From Peribacillus tepidiphilus (GTDB lineage Bacteria > Bacillota > Bacilli > Bacillales > DSM-1321), in assembly GCF_009466385.1 (NCBI RefSeq), contig NZ_WIAQ01000004.1, positions 62,001-126,000 on the forward strand: DNA of 64,000 nt. Reading direction: 5' to 3'. The translations under genes and the position numbers were made by a program. The notes under the pieces are model-generated. The model did not search any database and was not told the DNA's origin. It worked only from the letters and a program-made list of their open reading frames with translations. Below, piece after piece: positions 1 to 8,129 of this stretch (positions are counted from its first letter, which is position 1; every line of letters begins with the position of its first letter).

Positions 1-588
1 ATTATGATTTTCATTTTTTTCATCCTTTTTTGCTTTGTTAGATCTATACATTTCAAAAGTTCCTTTAAAGACTAGTTCTTTTCCTACGTAGCTTTCTACA
101 TCTACGAAAGTTCTATCTTGTAATTTTTCTGTCACTTTCGCTTTCGCTACGACTCTTTCATTTTCTTTTACGGAACGTGTAAATTGAATAGTCGCTTTAG
201 CCGTTAAAGCCAGTTCGTCATCGATCACAGCTACAGCTAGAGAATTAGCCTGAGCAAACAGATGGTGTCCACGGGCTATACCGTTACGCTTAAACACATG
301 CTCACGCTTCACATCAAAAATGGAAATGGCACTTTCATCAAGCTGTATGTCAATAATATCTCCAATGACCTCTTCAATCGGTAATGATTTGATTTCATCA
401 CTGAATTTTTTCTCAGCAACATGCTTTATTCTTTCCCTCAATTCGGGAATTGATCTTTCAAGCCTGTCTAAGCGAATGGTTTGTACACTGACAGAAAATT
501 TTTCAGCAAGCTCCTCGTCCGTAATAAAAGGATTTTGTTCGATTGTTTCAAGTAGAAGCTGCTGCCGCTCCTTTTTGTTTCTTCGCAT
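1..588 (-). CDS. fapR: FapR, fatty acid and phospholipid synthesis repressor (3' end cut by window edge)
   Basis: FapR represses fatty-acid and phospholipid genes in Bacillaceae and is released by malonyl-CoA/malonyl-ACP. The reading frame opens at an ATG (complement of 586-588) and stays open for 196 codons to the left edge, so the stop is outside the window. The N-terminus ([10 protein letters not shown]..., then a helix-turn-helix with [22 protein letters not shown]) fits a DeoR-like DNA-binding domain; the rest fits the hot-dog effector domain. The Lys/Asn-rich tail suggests only a few codons are missing. It follows recG as in B. subtilis, and a matching operator lies just upstream. Identity is high from sequence, context and operator together. 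Confidence 0.93.
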   Translation of the reverse strand, partial: MRRNKKERQQLLLETIEQNPFITDEELAEKFSVSVQTIRLDRLERSIPELRERIKHVAEKKFSDEIKSLPIEEVIGDIIDIQLDESAISIFDVKREHVFKRNGIARGHHLFAQANSLAVAVIDDELALTAKATIQFTRSVKENERVVAKAKVTEKLQDRTFVDVESYVGKELVFKGTFEMYRSNKAKKDEKNENHN

Positions 589-608
589 AACCTTTCACCA
601 TCCGTACT

Positions 609-659
609 ATTATGACTAGGTACTAATAGTAGTATATATATAAAAAAAACAGATTGCAA
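609..659 (-). promoter_or_regulatory. SigA promoter with FapR operator in front of fapR
   Basis: Read on the minus strand, TTGCAA (659-654), a 17-bp spacer and TATACT (636-631) make a good SigA promoter. Immediately downstream, at the expected start of transcription, lies TTAGTACCTAGTCATAA (626-610), an imperfect palindrome very close to the known FapR operator. This predicts autorepression by FapR. The -35 box lies inside the recG terminator stem. Confidence 0.85.
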
Positions 660-684
660 GAATTTGATTACATCTTGCAATCTG
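642..684 (-). terminator. Rho-independent terminator of recG
   Basis: On the minus strand CAGATTGCAAGA (684-673) pairs perfectly over 12 bp with TCTTGCAATCTG (661-650) around an 11-nt loop and is followed by eight T residues (649-642). It sits directly after the recG stop codon. Confidence 0.9.
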
Positions 685-690
685 AAAACA

Positions 691-2739
691 TTAATCCAAT
701 TTTTCTCCTTCAAGAACCCCACTGTCTTTCAAATATTTTCTGAGCGGGCTATACTCCGGTTCAGTCCAAAAGCTTTGAGAGGAAACCAATTTTGCAGCGT
801 CATCTCTAGCTACTTCAAGAACTCTATAATCATGTACCATGTCCGCAACCTTAAATTCAGGCAGACCACTTTGCTTCTTCCCGAAAAAGTCTCCTGGCCC
901 TCTCAGTTCCAAATCCTTCTCAGAAAGAACAAAACCATCATTTGTTTCCGTCATGATTCTCATTCTTTCCTTGCCATTTTCCGATTTAGGATCAGCAAGC
1001 AATATACAATAGGATTGATCGCTTCCACGGCCTACTCGTCCACGTAGCTGGTGAAGCTGTGATAATCCAAACCTTTCAGCATCATAAATCAGCATAAAGG
1101 TCGCATTTGGAACATTCACTCCCACTTCTACAACCGTTGTAGAAACTAAAACCTGAATTTTATTTTCACTATACTCCTTCATGACTTCCTCTTTTTCAGA
1201 AGGATGAAGCTTGCCGTGCATCAATCCAACTTTAAAGCGCCCAGAAAAATATTGGGTTAAAACGTTATGGACATCAATGGCGTTTTGAAGGTCAAGCTTT
1301 TCAGATTCTTCAATTAACGGACAAATGACATAAGCTTGCCGTCCTTTTCGCAATTCTTTTTCCATGAACGCCAATACTCTTTCAAGCATATCGTGCTTTG
1401 CCCAATATGTTTCAATCGTCTTTCTACCAGCAGGCATTTCATCAATGATTGATACATCCATTTCACCAAATACTGTGATGGCAAGAGTTCGTGGAATTGG
1501 TGTGGCAGTCATGAACAACACATCCGGACTTTCACCTTTTTCTCGTAAAATTCGTCTTTGCTCCACACCAAAGCGATGCTGTTCATCTGTAATGACCAAT
1601 CCAAGCTTTTGGAAATTCACTTCATCCTGTATAAGTGCATGCGTTCCAATTATTGTATGGATCTTTCCTTGTGCCAACTCATACAGAATTTCCTTCCGTT
1701 TTTTCCCTTTCACTGAACTAGTTAATAATGCTACATTGACTCCCATTGGTTGAAGCAATTTCGACAAAGACTGAAAATGCTGTTCAGCCAAAATTTCTGT
1801 CGGAACCATTAGGGCTCCTTGAAATCCTGCCGTATGCGAGGCAAAAAGAGCAATTGATGCGACAACTGTTTTCCCTGAACCTACGTCACCTTGAAGAAGC
1901 CTGTTCATCCGATAAGGAGACTTCATGTCCGCAAGAATTTCATTCACAACCCTTTTTTGTGCAGAAGTTAACGGAAAAGGCAATGTGGCTATATATTGCT
2001 TTAACAATGGCAATTGATATTTTTGTTGAACACCCATAGAGTTTTCACGTTGTATTTTACGCAAAGCCTGCATTTTTAATTGAAACAATAAAAACTCCTC
2101 ATAGATCATCCTTCTTCTTGCCTGTTTCAAGTCATTGCTGTCTTTCGGAAAATGCATGGCCTTTAAGGCTAGGTGCCGTGACAATAATTTATATTTTTGT
2201 ATAAGTGAGGCTGGTAGGTTCTCCTCGATCCAGTTTCCATAGGACAGAAATGCGTTTTGTATATATTTCCTTAACGATTTTACAGTAACACTCCCTTTTA
2301 TAGAGTAGACCGGTTCAAGTTCCCGTTCATGATGATGATGACCGACTTTCATTTCATTCACTGTGATCGTTTGTCGATTTCGGTCCCATTTACCAGTCAC
2401 GGTAATGGTTTCATTTAATACAATTTTATTTTTTAAATACGGCTGATTAAAAAATACGGCTGATATTAAGTATCTTCCTACTAGAAGTTTTACGGTAAGG
2501 CGAGATTTCTTACGAGAATAATAGATCAGAGAAGGCTCACTATGTACAACCCCCTCCACTGTCACTCTCTCTTCATGTTGAACTTCAGCTAGATCCTTTA
2601 GCCGATAATCTTCATATCTAAAAGGTAAATACTCGATTAAATCTTGCACGGTTTCAATATTCATTTCACGTAAGCTTGCAGCTGTTTCCTCACCGATTCC
2701 TTTGATGACTGTTACTGGTTCTTGAAGAGATTGTGTCAC
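691..2739 (-). CDS. recG: ATP-dependent DNA helicase RecG
   Basis: RecG remodels stalled replication forks and branch-migrates Holliday junctions. The 682-residue length is normal for Bacillus. An N-terminal wedge/OB region is followed by helicase motifs: Walker A GDVGSGKT near residue 285, the DEQH box (ITDEQHRFGVEQR) near 386, TATPIPRT, and the C-terminal HQLRGRVGRG motif. The ATG overlaps the sdaAA stop by 4 bp (ATGA), so the two are probably translationally coupled. A strong terminator closes the unit before fapR. Confidence 0.97.
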   Translation of the reverse strand: MTQSLQEPVTVIKGIGEETAASLREMNIETVQDLIEYLPFRYEDYRLKDLAEVQHEERVTVEGVVHSEPSLIYYSRKKSRLTVKLLVGRYLISAVFFNQPYLKNKIVLNETITVTGKWDRNRQTITVNEMKVGHHHHERELEPVYSIKGSVTVKSLRKYIQNAFLSYGNWIEENLPASLIQKYKLLSRHLALKAMHFPKDSNDLKQARRRMIYEEFLLFQLKMQALRKIQRENSMGVQQKYQLPLLKQYIATLPFPLTSAQKRVVNEILADMKSPYRMNRLLQGDVGSGKTVVASIALFASHTAGFQGALMVPTEILAEQHFQSLSKLLQPMGVNVALLTSSVKGKKRKEILYELAQGKIHTIIGTHALIQDEVNFQKLGLVITDEQHRFGVEQRRILREKGESPDVLFMTATPIPRTLAITVFGEMDVSIIDEMPAGRKTIETYWAKHDMLERVLAFMEKELRKGRQAYVICPLIEESEKLDLQNAIDVHNVLTQYFSGRFKVGLMHGKLHPSEKEEVMKEYSENKIQVLVSTTVVEVGVNVPNATFMLIYDAERFGLSQLHQLRGRVGRGSDQSYCILLADPKSENGKERMRIMTETNDGFVLSEKDLELRGPGDFFGKKQSGLPEFKVADMVHDYRVLEVARDDAAKLVSSQSFWTEPEYSPLRKYLKDSGVLEGEKLD

Positions 2740-3620
2740 TTCTTATTGAGCGGCAATCCGAAAATTTTCGCTTCCAACTCCCGGCCAGTCGGAGTTGCCG
2801 CTAACCCTCCCTGAGCAGTTTCTCGTAAGGCGACAGGCATAGTCTGACCTATTTTATACATCGCTTCAATCACTTCATCACAAGGAATTCGGCTCGTAAT
2901 ACCTGCAAGCGCCATATCAGCCGCTACCATGGCATTTGCAGCTCCCATAGCATTTCTTTTCACGCATGGGACTTCTACAAGACCTGCAACAGGGTCACAA
3001 ACAAGTCCCAGCATATTTTTCAGTGTAATGGCCATCGCCTCGGCACACTGGGATGGAGTTCCACCTGCCATTTCCACAATGGCTGCAGCGGCCATTCCTG
3101 ATGCAGAACCGACTTCCGCTTGGCAGCCCCCAGCAGCTCCTGAAATGGAAGCATTGTTGGCCACAACAAAACCAAACGCTCCAGCTGTAAAAAGAAACTC
3201 GACCATTTGCTGTCTTGTTGGATTCAACTTATTTTTCACAGCAAACAGTGTGCCTGGAACGACTCCGGCAGAACCAGCAGTTGGTGTTGCGCAAATCGTA
3301 CCCATTGCTGCATTTACTTCATTAGTTGCCACAGCCTTGCTAACGGCATCCAGAAGTAGGTCTCCGGATAAGCTCTTCCCGCTTTTTATATAATTCTGAA
3401 GCAAAACTGCATCTCCACCTGTCAATCCCGAATGTGACTGCACACCTTTTAGACCTCTTTCTACTGCTTTTTCCATCACTTCAAGGTTGGTCTCCATTTG
3501 CTGTAAGATTGTCTCTCGGGATTTTCCTGTTACTGCCATTTCTTGCTCAATCATAATTTGTGAAATTTTAACATTTTTACTTTCAGCCAATTCAACCAGC
3601 TCTGCTACATTGCGGAACAT
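2736..3620 (-). CDS. sdaAA: L-serine dehydratase, alpha subunit (iron-sulfur type)
   Basis: With SdaAB this forms the oxygen-sensitive [4Fe-4S] L-serine ammonia-lyase that converts serine to pyruvate and ammonia. The frame runs further upstream, but the start MFRNVAELVELAES at 3620 is preferred because GGGAGG lies 8 nt before it; that gives 294 residues, the usual size. Cysteines fit for the cluster are seen in GTICATPTAG and in CDPVAGLVEVPC, a glycine/alanine-rich signature of the family. It lies between sdaAB and recG and overlaps recG by 4 bp. Confidence 0.95.
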   Translation of the reverse strand: MFRNVAELVELAESKNVKISQIMIEQEMAVTGKSRETILQQMETNLEVMEKAVERGLKGVQSHSGLTGGDAVLLQNYIKSGKSLSGDLLLDAVSKAVATNEVNAAMGTICATPTAGSAGVVPGTLFAVKNKLNPTRQQMVEFLFTAGAFGFVVANNASISGAAGGCQAEVGSASGMAAAAIVEMAGGTPSQCAEAMAITLKNMLGLVCDPVAGLVEVPCVKRNAMGAANAMVAADMALAGITSRIPCDEVIEAMYKIGQTMPVALRETAQGGLAATPTGRELEAKIFGLPLNKK

Positions 3621-3648
3621 ATCGATTCCTCCCTTCAAGGTGGTAATT

Positions 3649-4311
3649 TTATTCCACAATTTTCGTGACACGAGTTATGTTAGGCAGTTGTGATATTTCT
3701 TTTAATATATCATCTTCTATATTTTGGTCGACTTCAATCGTCATTAAAGCCATTTTTCCTTTTTCTTTTCTAGAAACTTCCATATGCCCAATATTAATTT
3801 GATGTTTTGCCAACACATTCGATACACTTGCAATCGTACCATATTTATCATTATGAACGACCAGGATTGCCGGATGATGTCCAGATAATTTAAGTTTAAA
3901 CCCGTTCAATTCAATGATTTCAATTTTTCCGCCACCAATTGAAATTCCTACGAGCTCTAAGTCACCATTTTCATCTCCCATTTTTATTCTGACTGTATTT
4001 GGATGATCTGTTATAGCATCTTCTTCAATAAAACGGACGGCAATTCCTTTTTGCTTAGCAAGTTCAAGAGATTGAATAATTCTTGTATCAAAGGTGTCAA
4101 AGTCAAGAATCCCACCCACTATCGCTACATCTGTTCCATGGCCTTTATATGTTTTTGCAAATGATCCGTATAAAGAAATTTCTACCCATTTAGGCTCTCT
4201 GCTGAACAGACTTCTTGCCACTCTTCCGATCCGAGCTGCACCGGCGGTATGCGAGCTTGAAGGACCAATCATGACTGGACCGATTATGTCAAATACGCTT
4301 TTATACTTCAT
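3649..4311 (-). CDS. sdaAB: L-serine dehydratase, beta subunit (with ACT domain)
   Basis: This is the partner of SdaAA. The start at 4311 (MKYKSVFDIIGPVMIGPS) has GGGGAGGAAG just upstream and gives 220 residues as in B. subtilis; an earlier in-frame start has no such site. The N-terminal part has the SSSHTAGAARIG motif of the serine dehydratase beta family. The last 75 residues (NDKYGTIASVSNVLAKHQIN...) look like an ACT domain, which usually binds an amino acid and may sense serine. sdaAA starts 28 nt after its stop. Confidence 0.95.
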   Translation of the reverse strand: MKYKSVFDIIGPVMIGPSSSHTAGAARIGRVARSLFSREPKWVEISLYGSFAKTYKGHGTDVAIVGGILDFDTFDTRIIQSLELAKQKGIAVRFIEEDAITDHPNTVRIKMGDENGDLELVGISIGGGKIEIIELNGFKLKLSGHHPAILVVHNDKYGTIASVSNVLAKHQINIGHMEVSRKEKGKMALMTIEVDQNIEDDILKEISQLPNITRVTKIVE

Positions 4312-4386
4312 AGCTTCCTCCCCAATCAATCTTAATTTCAAAATAAAGGGATAAGGCAGACAAAAAAACAGTGGAATCCATAATAA

Positions 4387-4474
4387 AAGGCCGACTCAGG
4401 AAAACGTCCCTCATGGTAATGATCGGCAATGTAATTTGACCATGGAGGAAGCTTTCTTTGTTTGAGTCAGCCTT
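4387..4474 (-). terminator. Long inverted repeat, probable terminator after fakA (CTGACTCA family)
   Basis: On the minus strand AAGGCTGACTCA (4474-4463) can pair with TGAGTCGGCCTT (4398-4387), followed by TTATTATGG. The 64-nt interior contains a second partial pairing (CCATGGT with ACCATG), so the RNA could fold into one long rod. Two relatives occur at 20041-20082 and 61286-61406. Apart from this element the 210-nt gap between sdaAB and fakA holds nothing I recognise. Confidence 0.6.
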
Positions 4475-4521
4475 ATATATATTCGATTTTAGCTTAGAGT
4501 ATATCTAAAGCAGGATCATTC

Positions 4522-6198
4522 TTATTCAATAGAAAAAATAAATGCATAGAGAGGTTGTTTTCCATTATGAACTTCTACTTCAGCATCTTCAAACTTCTCT
4601 TCGCAATAAGCCACCAGCTCTTCTACTTCTTCTTCTGTTGCATCTTCACCGTAGAGAATTGTCAAAATTTCAGAGTCATCCGTCATCATTTCATCTAATA
4701 ATTGTTTAGCTGCTTGAAGCTTATCTTTGTTTTTGACTTTAATTTTACCGTCAGCTATTCCCATAAAGTCCCCATTTTCGATTTCAAGACCGTCAATGTT
4801 TGTATCCCTTACAGCAAAAGTGATTTGACCTGTTTTGACCGTATCTAAAGCACGGACCATATTGGCTTCATTGTCTTCAACAGCTGCAGCAGGGTTAAAG
4901 GCTAATAATGCGGTCATGCCTTGCGGAACCGTCTTAGATGGGATGACAATGACATTTTCTTCTACCAACTCGGCTGCTTGCTGTGCCGCCATGATAATAT
5001 TTTTATTATTAGGTAGAATAATAATGTTTTTTGCATTCACTTCTTTAATGGCCTTAACAAAATCCTCCGTACTCGGATTCATCGTTTGACCGCCTTCAAT
5101 CACTGCTTTTGCACCAATGCTTTTAAACAGCTCGGCAATGCCCTCACCCATCGCTACAGTTATGATTCCGTATTCTTCTTTCTTTTTAGGGGCTTTCGTT
5201 TCTGTTTGTAATGGTGTTTGGGCTTCAACAATACTTGAATGTTGTTCTCTCATATTTTCAATCTTGATTTTGATCAAACTTCCGTATTTTTGCCCATAGT
5301 TCAAGCACTCACCAGGCTGCTCTGAGTGAATGTGCACTTTCACTATTTCTTCATCGGAAATAACAAGCAGAGAATCACCGTATTGGCTTAAATCCTGACG
5401 GAATGTATCTTCATTGAAAGGATTGTTTGCAAGTTTGTCTTTTTCAAGCTTTACCATGAATTCGGTACAATATCCAAATTCGATATCTTCTGTATTGATA
5501 TGACCTTGAACACTTTTATGATGCTCTGCACTTACGAGCTCGTCCATTGAAGGCAGAGACGAAGGAACATCCGAAAGCTTTTCACCTTTAAGCTCGGCTA
5601 GGAACCCTTCATATACCAATACCAATCCTTGTCCACCGCTGTCGACAACACCGACTTCCTTTAAAACAGGCAAAAGTTCAGGTGTTCTGTTAAGGGAGGC
5701 TTTTGCTTCTTTTACGATTTCCTCCATCACCTTAACGATATCATCCGTATTTTTTGCAGCTGCAAGTCCTTTTTTCGCAGCATCTTTGGCTACCGTCAAA
5801 ATTGTTCCTTCTACAGGCTTCATGACGGCTTTGTAAGCTGTTTCTACACCTGCTTCAAATGCAGCAGCAAATTCCTTGCTGTTGATGGAGCTTTTTTGCT
5901 CAATTGATTTTGCGAAGCCACGGAATAGCTGGGAAAGGATTACCCCTGAGTTACCTCTGGCACCCATGAGCAAACCTTTTGCCAAAGCCGAACCAACTTT
6001 TCCGATATGCTCTTGAACATTATTTCGAACTTCCTTTGCACCGGAAGTCATAGATAAATTCATATTTGTCCCGGTATCTCCATCCGGAACTGGAAAAACG
6101 TTTAGAGCATCAACCATCTTCGCATTCACAGAAAGATGATTCGCTCCCTGTATAACCATTTCAGCAAAACGTTTTCCATCTAGAGTTTTGATCGACAC
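4522..6198 (-). CDS. fakA: Fatty acid kinase catalytic subunit FakA (YloV, DAK phosphatase domain family)
   Basis: FakA phosphorylates fatty acids bound to FakB proteins and so feeds exogenous fatty acids into phospholipid synthesis. The 558-residue protein starts with a DhaL-like nucleotide-binding domain: NVFPVPDGDTGTNM near residue 30 and GARGNSGVILSQ near 80. A long C-terminal domain of the DegV/DAK1-like type follows. The start is GTG at 6198, supported by AAGGAGGAAG upstream. It follows yloU by 16 nt, a conserved pair. Closeness to fapR puts two lipid-homeostasis genes side by side; joint regulation is my inference. Confidence 0.92.
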   Translation of the reverse strand: MSIKTLDGKRFAEMVIQGANHLSVNAKMVDALNVFPVPDGDTGTNMNLSMTSGAKEVRNNVQEHIGKVGSALAKGLLMGARGNSGVILSQLFRGFAKSIEQKSSINSKEFAAAFEAGVETAYKAVMKPVEGTILTVAKDAAKKGLAAAKNTDDIVKVMEEIVKEAKASLNRTPELLPVLKEVGVVDSGGQGLVLVYEGFLAELKGEKLSDVPSSLPSMDELVSAEHHKSVQGHINTEDIEFGYCTEFMVKLEKDKLANNPFNEDTFRQDLSQYGDSLLVISDEEIVKVHIHSEQPGECLNYGQKYGSLIKIKIENMREQHSSIVEAQTPLQTETKAPKKKEEYGIITVAMGEGIAELFKSIGAKAVIEGGQTMNPSTEDFVKAIKEVNAKNIIILPNNKNIIMAAQQAAELVEENVIVIPSKTVPQGMTALLAFNPAAAVEDNEANMVRALDTVKTGQITFAVRDTNIDGLEIENGDFMGIADGKIKVKNKDKLQAAKQLLDEMMTDDSEILTILYGEDATEEEVEELVAYCEEKFEDAEVEVHNGKQPLYAFIFSIE

Positions 6199-6214
6199 TA
6201 ATTCTTCCTCCTTA

Positions 6215-6577
6215 CTAAGGGTTCGTTACACGAACTCCCTGTACAAAAATATTAACTGAATCGACCGCTAAACCGACCGTTTTGTCCAGTGTGTATTTTA
6301 CTTTAGACTGTACGTTATGGGCAACCTCGGAAATTTTTGTACCGTAGCTGACAATAATGTACATATCAATATGTACTTCATCGTTTTCCTGACGAACAAC
6401 GACACCCTTAGAGAAGTTTTCTCTTCTTAATATCTCCGCAATTCCATCTTTCAATTGCTTTTTTGAAGCCATTCCAACGATGCCATAGCAATCTACGGCA
6501 GCTCCACCGGCAATAGTTGCAATAACGTCATTAGATATATCAATTTGTCCGTACTTGGTTTTCAATTCGATGGACAT
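6215..6577 (-). CDS. yloU: Asp23/Gls24-family protein YloU
   Basis: This is a 120-residue Asp23/Gls24 alkaline-shock family protein. The family is linked to envelope stress and, in staphylococci, to a membrane-anchored complex; the exact role of YloU is not known to me. Visible family features are the start MSIELKTKYGQIDIS, the GGAAVDCYGIVGMASK segment, and VDMYIIV-type strands ending in VNIFVQGVRV. A strong GGGGG ribosome site precedes the ATG. It is the first gene of the yloU-fakA pair and is divergent from rpmB. Confidence 0.93.
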   Translation of the reverse strand: MSIELKTKYGQIDISNDVIATIAGGAAVDCYGIVGMASKKQLKDGIAEILRRENFSKGVVVRQENDEVHIDMYIIVSYGTKISEVAHNVQSKVKYTLDKTVGLAVDSVNIFVQGVRVTNP

Positions 6578-6664
6578 ATTTTTTCCCCCTTTGGTAATAA
6601 GCGCAAGCTAAGGTCATTTTACTATATTAAGAACTTTTTTTAAAGTCATACCTGGGTCCACCTT

Positions 6665-6695
6665 ATTTTACACATTTCATGTCATACTATGTCAA
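6665..6695 (-). promoter_or_regulatory. Candidate SigA promoter for yloU-fakA
   Basis: On the minus strand a perfect TTGACA (6695-6690) is followed after 19 bp by TAAAAT (6670-6665). The spacer is longer than ideal, so this is tentative, but the box lies in the divergent yloU/rpmB gap in the right orientation. Confidence 0.45.
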
Positions 6696-6727
6696 GGCAG
6701 TATTCTTGAAAGCTAACATTAGAAGTA

Positions 6728-6756
6728 TTGCATTCTCTCTCTAGGTGTGATAAATT
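6728..6756 (+). promoter_or_regulatory. Candidate SigA promoter for rpmB
   Basis: TTGCAT (6728-6733), a 17-bp spacer and TAAATT (6751-6756) lie about 70 bp before the rpmB ATG. Spacing is ideal and both boxes are near consensus. A small hairpin built from two CTTAAG palindromes follows in the leader. Confidence 0.55.
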
Positions 6757-6826
6757 ATTAAGGTATTTTCTAAAGACTTAAGAACTTTGAAACTTAAGCT
6801 TGCGGTAGTTAGGAGGGAATAGATCG

Positions 6827-7015
6827 ATGGCACGTAGATGTGTAATTACTGGAAAGCAAACTCGTTCTGGTAACAGCCGCTCTCACGCTATGAACGCTAG
6901 CAAGCGTACTTGGGGAGCAAACGTACAAAAGGTTCGTATTTTAGTGAACGGAAAACCTAAGCGTGTATACGTTTCTGCTAGAGCACTTAAATCTGGCAAA
7001 ATCGAGCGCGTATAA
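6827..7015 (+). CDS. rpmB: 50S ribosomal protein L28
   Basis: This is a small basic protein of the large ribosomal subunit, 62 residues as is usual for Bacillus. It begins [20 protein letters not shown] and has the family segment [11 protein letters not shown]; the single Cys near the N-terminus does not form a zinc ribbon. The ribosome site TTAGGAGGGAAT is strong. It stands alone on the plus strand between divergent yloU and convergent spoVM, the arrangement seen in B. subtilis, with its own promoter and terminator. Confidence 0.98.
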   Translation: MARRCVITGKQTRSGNSRSHAMNASKRTWGANVQKVRILVNGKPKRVYVSARALKSGKIERV

Positions 7016-7021
7016 TGATTA

Positions 7022-7048
7022 AGCACCCATTATTTGGGTGCTTTTTTT
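7022..7048 (+). terminator. Rho-independent terminator of rpmB
   Basis: AGCACCCA (7022-7029) pairs perfectly with TGGGTGCT (7035-7042) around a 5-nt loop and runs into seven T residues (7042-7048), seven bases after the rpmB stop. Confidence 0.95.
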
Positions 7049-7052
7049 CAAA

Positions 7053-7079
7053 TAAAAACAGCACTTCACAAAGAAGTGC
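7053..7079 (-). terminator. Probable terminator of spoVM, with a second similar hairpin nearby
   Basis: On the minus strand GCACTTC (7079-7073) pairs with GAAGTGC (7067-7061), followed by TGTTTTTATT. A near-copy of the left half (ACAGCACTTCA) occurs again at 7137-7147, where GCACTT/AAGTGC (7139-7144, 7152-7157) can also fold but lacks a T tract on either side. Confidence 0.65.
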
Positions 7080-7179
7080 CTAGATTGTAGACAAAGTATG
7101 TTTTACCGCACATTCGGGCTGATTGAACAGCCTGAACAGCACTTCATAAAAAAGTGCCGTACCAATCCTTTTATGATTA

Positions 7180-7260
7180 TTATCCCTTTTTAAAAGCTCC
7201 TAGCATTGCCCGAACAAGCCCCCCCAATATTCTTGGCAATTTAATCGTATAAAATCTCAT
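7180..7260 (-). CDS. spoVM: Stage V sporulation protein SpoVM (26 aa)
   Basis: SpoVM is an amphipathic peptide that recognises the positively curved forespore membrane, anchors SpoIVA there and so starts coat assembly. The translation is MRFYTIKLPRILGG followed by LVRAMLGAFKKG, 26 residues, matching the known SpoVM in length and pattern (conserved Pro at position 9, RAMLG core). A GAGGAGGGACATT ribosome site precedes the ATG. It lies between rpmB and thiN as in B. subtilis. It is far too short for routine gene calling but the match is clear. Confidence 0.95.
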   Translation of the reverse strand: MRFYTIKLPRILGGLVRAMLGAFKKG

Positions 7261-7349
7261 AATGTCCCTCCTCATAAAAACCGATGTTATTTCATTTTCA
7301 GTTTATTCATTAGGTTTGTCTGACGTTTTCCCCAGAATAAAGCAAATTA

Positions 7350-8009
7350 TCAATCATTGCTTCTTACAACCAATAATATGCCGGATTGAAAAGAAAAATG
7401 ACCATGAGAAGAAATAAGTTCATTACTTATACATAAAGTAGAGCCTCTCTTAAGAGTATGATTGTTTAAAGGATATTTAAAACCTTGTAATGTAAGTCCT
7501 TTGACCTCATCAGAAATGGCAAAAAAAGATATATATTTTTTTGTGGTATGCTGCAATATATCATGTGTTCCTGGCGCTTTAGCAAAGATGATGTTATGAC
7601 GGTCAATGATTTGGATTGATATATGGGTTCCGAGCGACATGATTCGGTCATTAATAAGGAGCTGTATTCCACCAAGAGTATGGTCCATTCTTCCCCCTGT
7701 TGCCCCAAAAATCAAAATCTCTTCTGGCTGCTGTTCAATTGCCCATAAAAAAGCAAGCTCCAAATCTGTCTCATCTTTCTCAGAAGGAAATGTGTTCATT
7801 TTCGAGGTTTGATTTGCAATCCACTTTCTTTCATCCTCTGTTATGGAATCAAAATCCCCAAAAGAAATATAAGGTTGAATTCCCGCTTTGAGTAAGGTGT
7901 GTACACCACGATCAACCCCCACCCATATAGATGTTGAATGATCATATTCTTTTAAGTTAGGAAGTAACTCATGAGGACCTCCTGCTAAAATACAGATTCT
8001 TTTCATCAT
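7350..8009 (-). CDS. thiN: Thiamine pyrophosphokinase
   Basis: ThiN transfers pyrophosphate from ATP to thiamine to give thiamine pyrophosphate. Family motifs are visible: VGVDRGVHTLLKAGIQP, then FGDFDS, then FGATGGRMDHTLGG near residue 100 with the catalytic/metal-binding acids. The start at 8009 (an ATG-ATG pair, MMKRICILAGGP) is chosen over the longer frame because GAAAGGG sits just before it; 219 residues is close to the family length. The second ATG (8006) is equally possible. It follows rpe after a terminator. Confidence 0.93.
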   Translation of the reverse strand: MMKRICILAGGPHELLPNLKEYDHSTSIWVGVDRGVHTLLKAGIQPYISFGDFDSITEDERKWIANQTSKMNTFPSEKDETDLELAFLWAIEQQPEEILIFGATGGRMDHTLGGIQLLINDRIMSLGTHISIQIIDRHNIIFAKAPGTHDILQHTTKKYISFFAISDEVKGLTLQGFKYPLNNHTLKRGSTLCISNELISSHGHFSFQSGILLVVRSND

Positions 8010-8033
8010 AAATGCCCTTTCATTAATAAATTG

Positions 8034-8066
8034 AAAAAAAAGGATCACTCTTATTTTGAGTCATCC
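8034..8066 (-). terminator. Terminator of the prpC-prkC-rsgA-rpe run
   Basis: On the minus strand GGATGACTC (8066-8058) pairs with GAGTGATCC (8050-8042), one mismatch, followed by eight T residues (8041-8034). It lies between rpe and thiN. Confidence 0.85.
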
Positions 8067-8129
8067 TCCACTGTTTATATAGTCTATTAGTAGGGGGCAA
8101 AATAACCCGCTACTGATGAAAGGTATTCT

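Noticed and set aside
7279-7308. Possible SigE promoter of spoVM (GAATAAA-15-CATCGGTT)
   Set aside because: The -10 matches only about half the consensus and would start transcription inside the ribosome site. SigE control of spoVM is expected, but the promoter is not identified.
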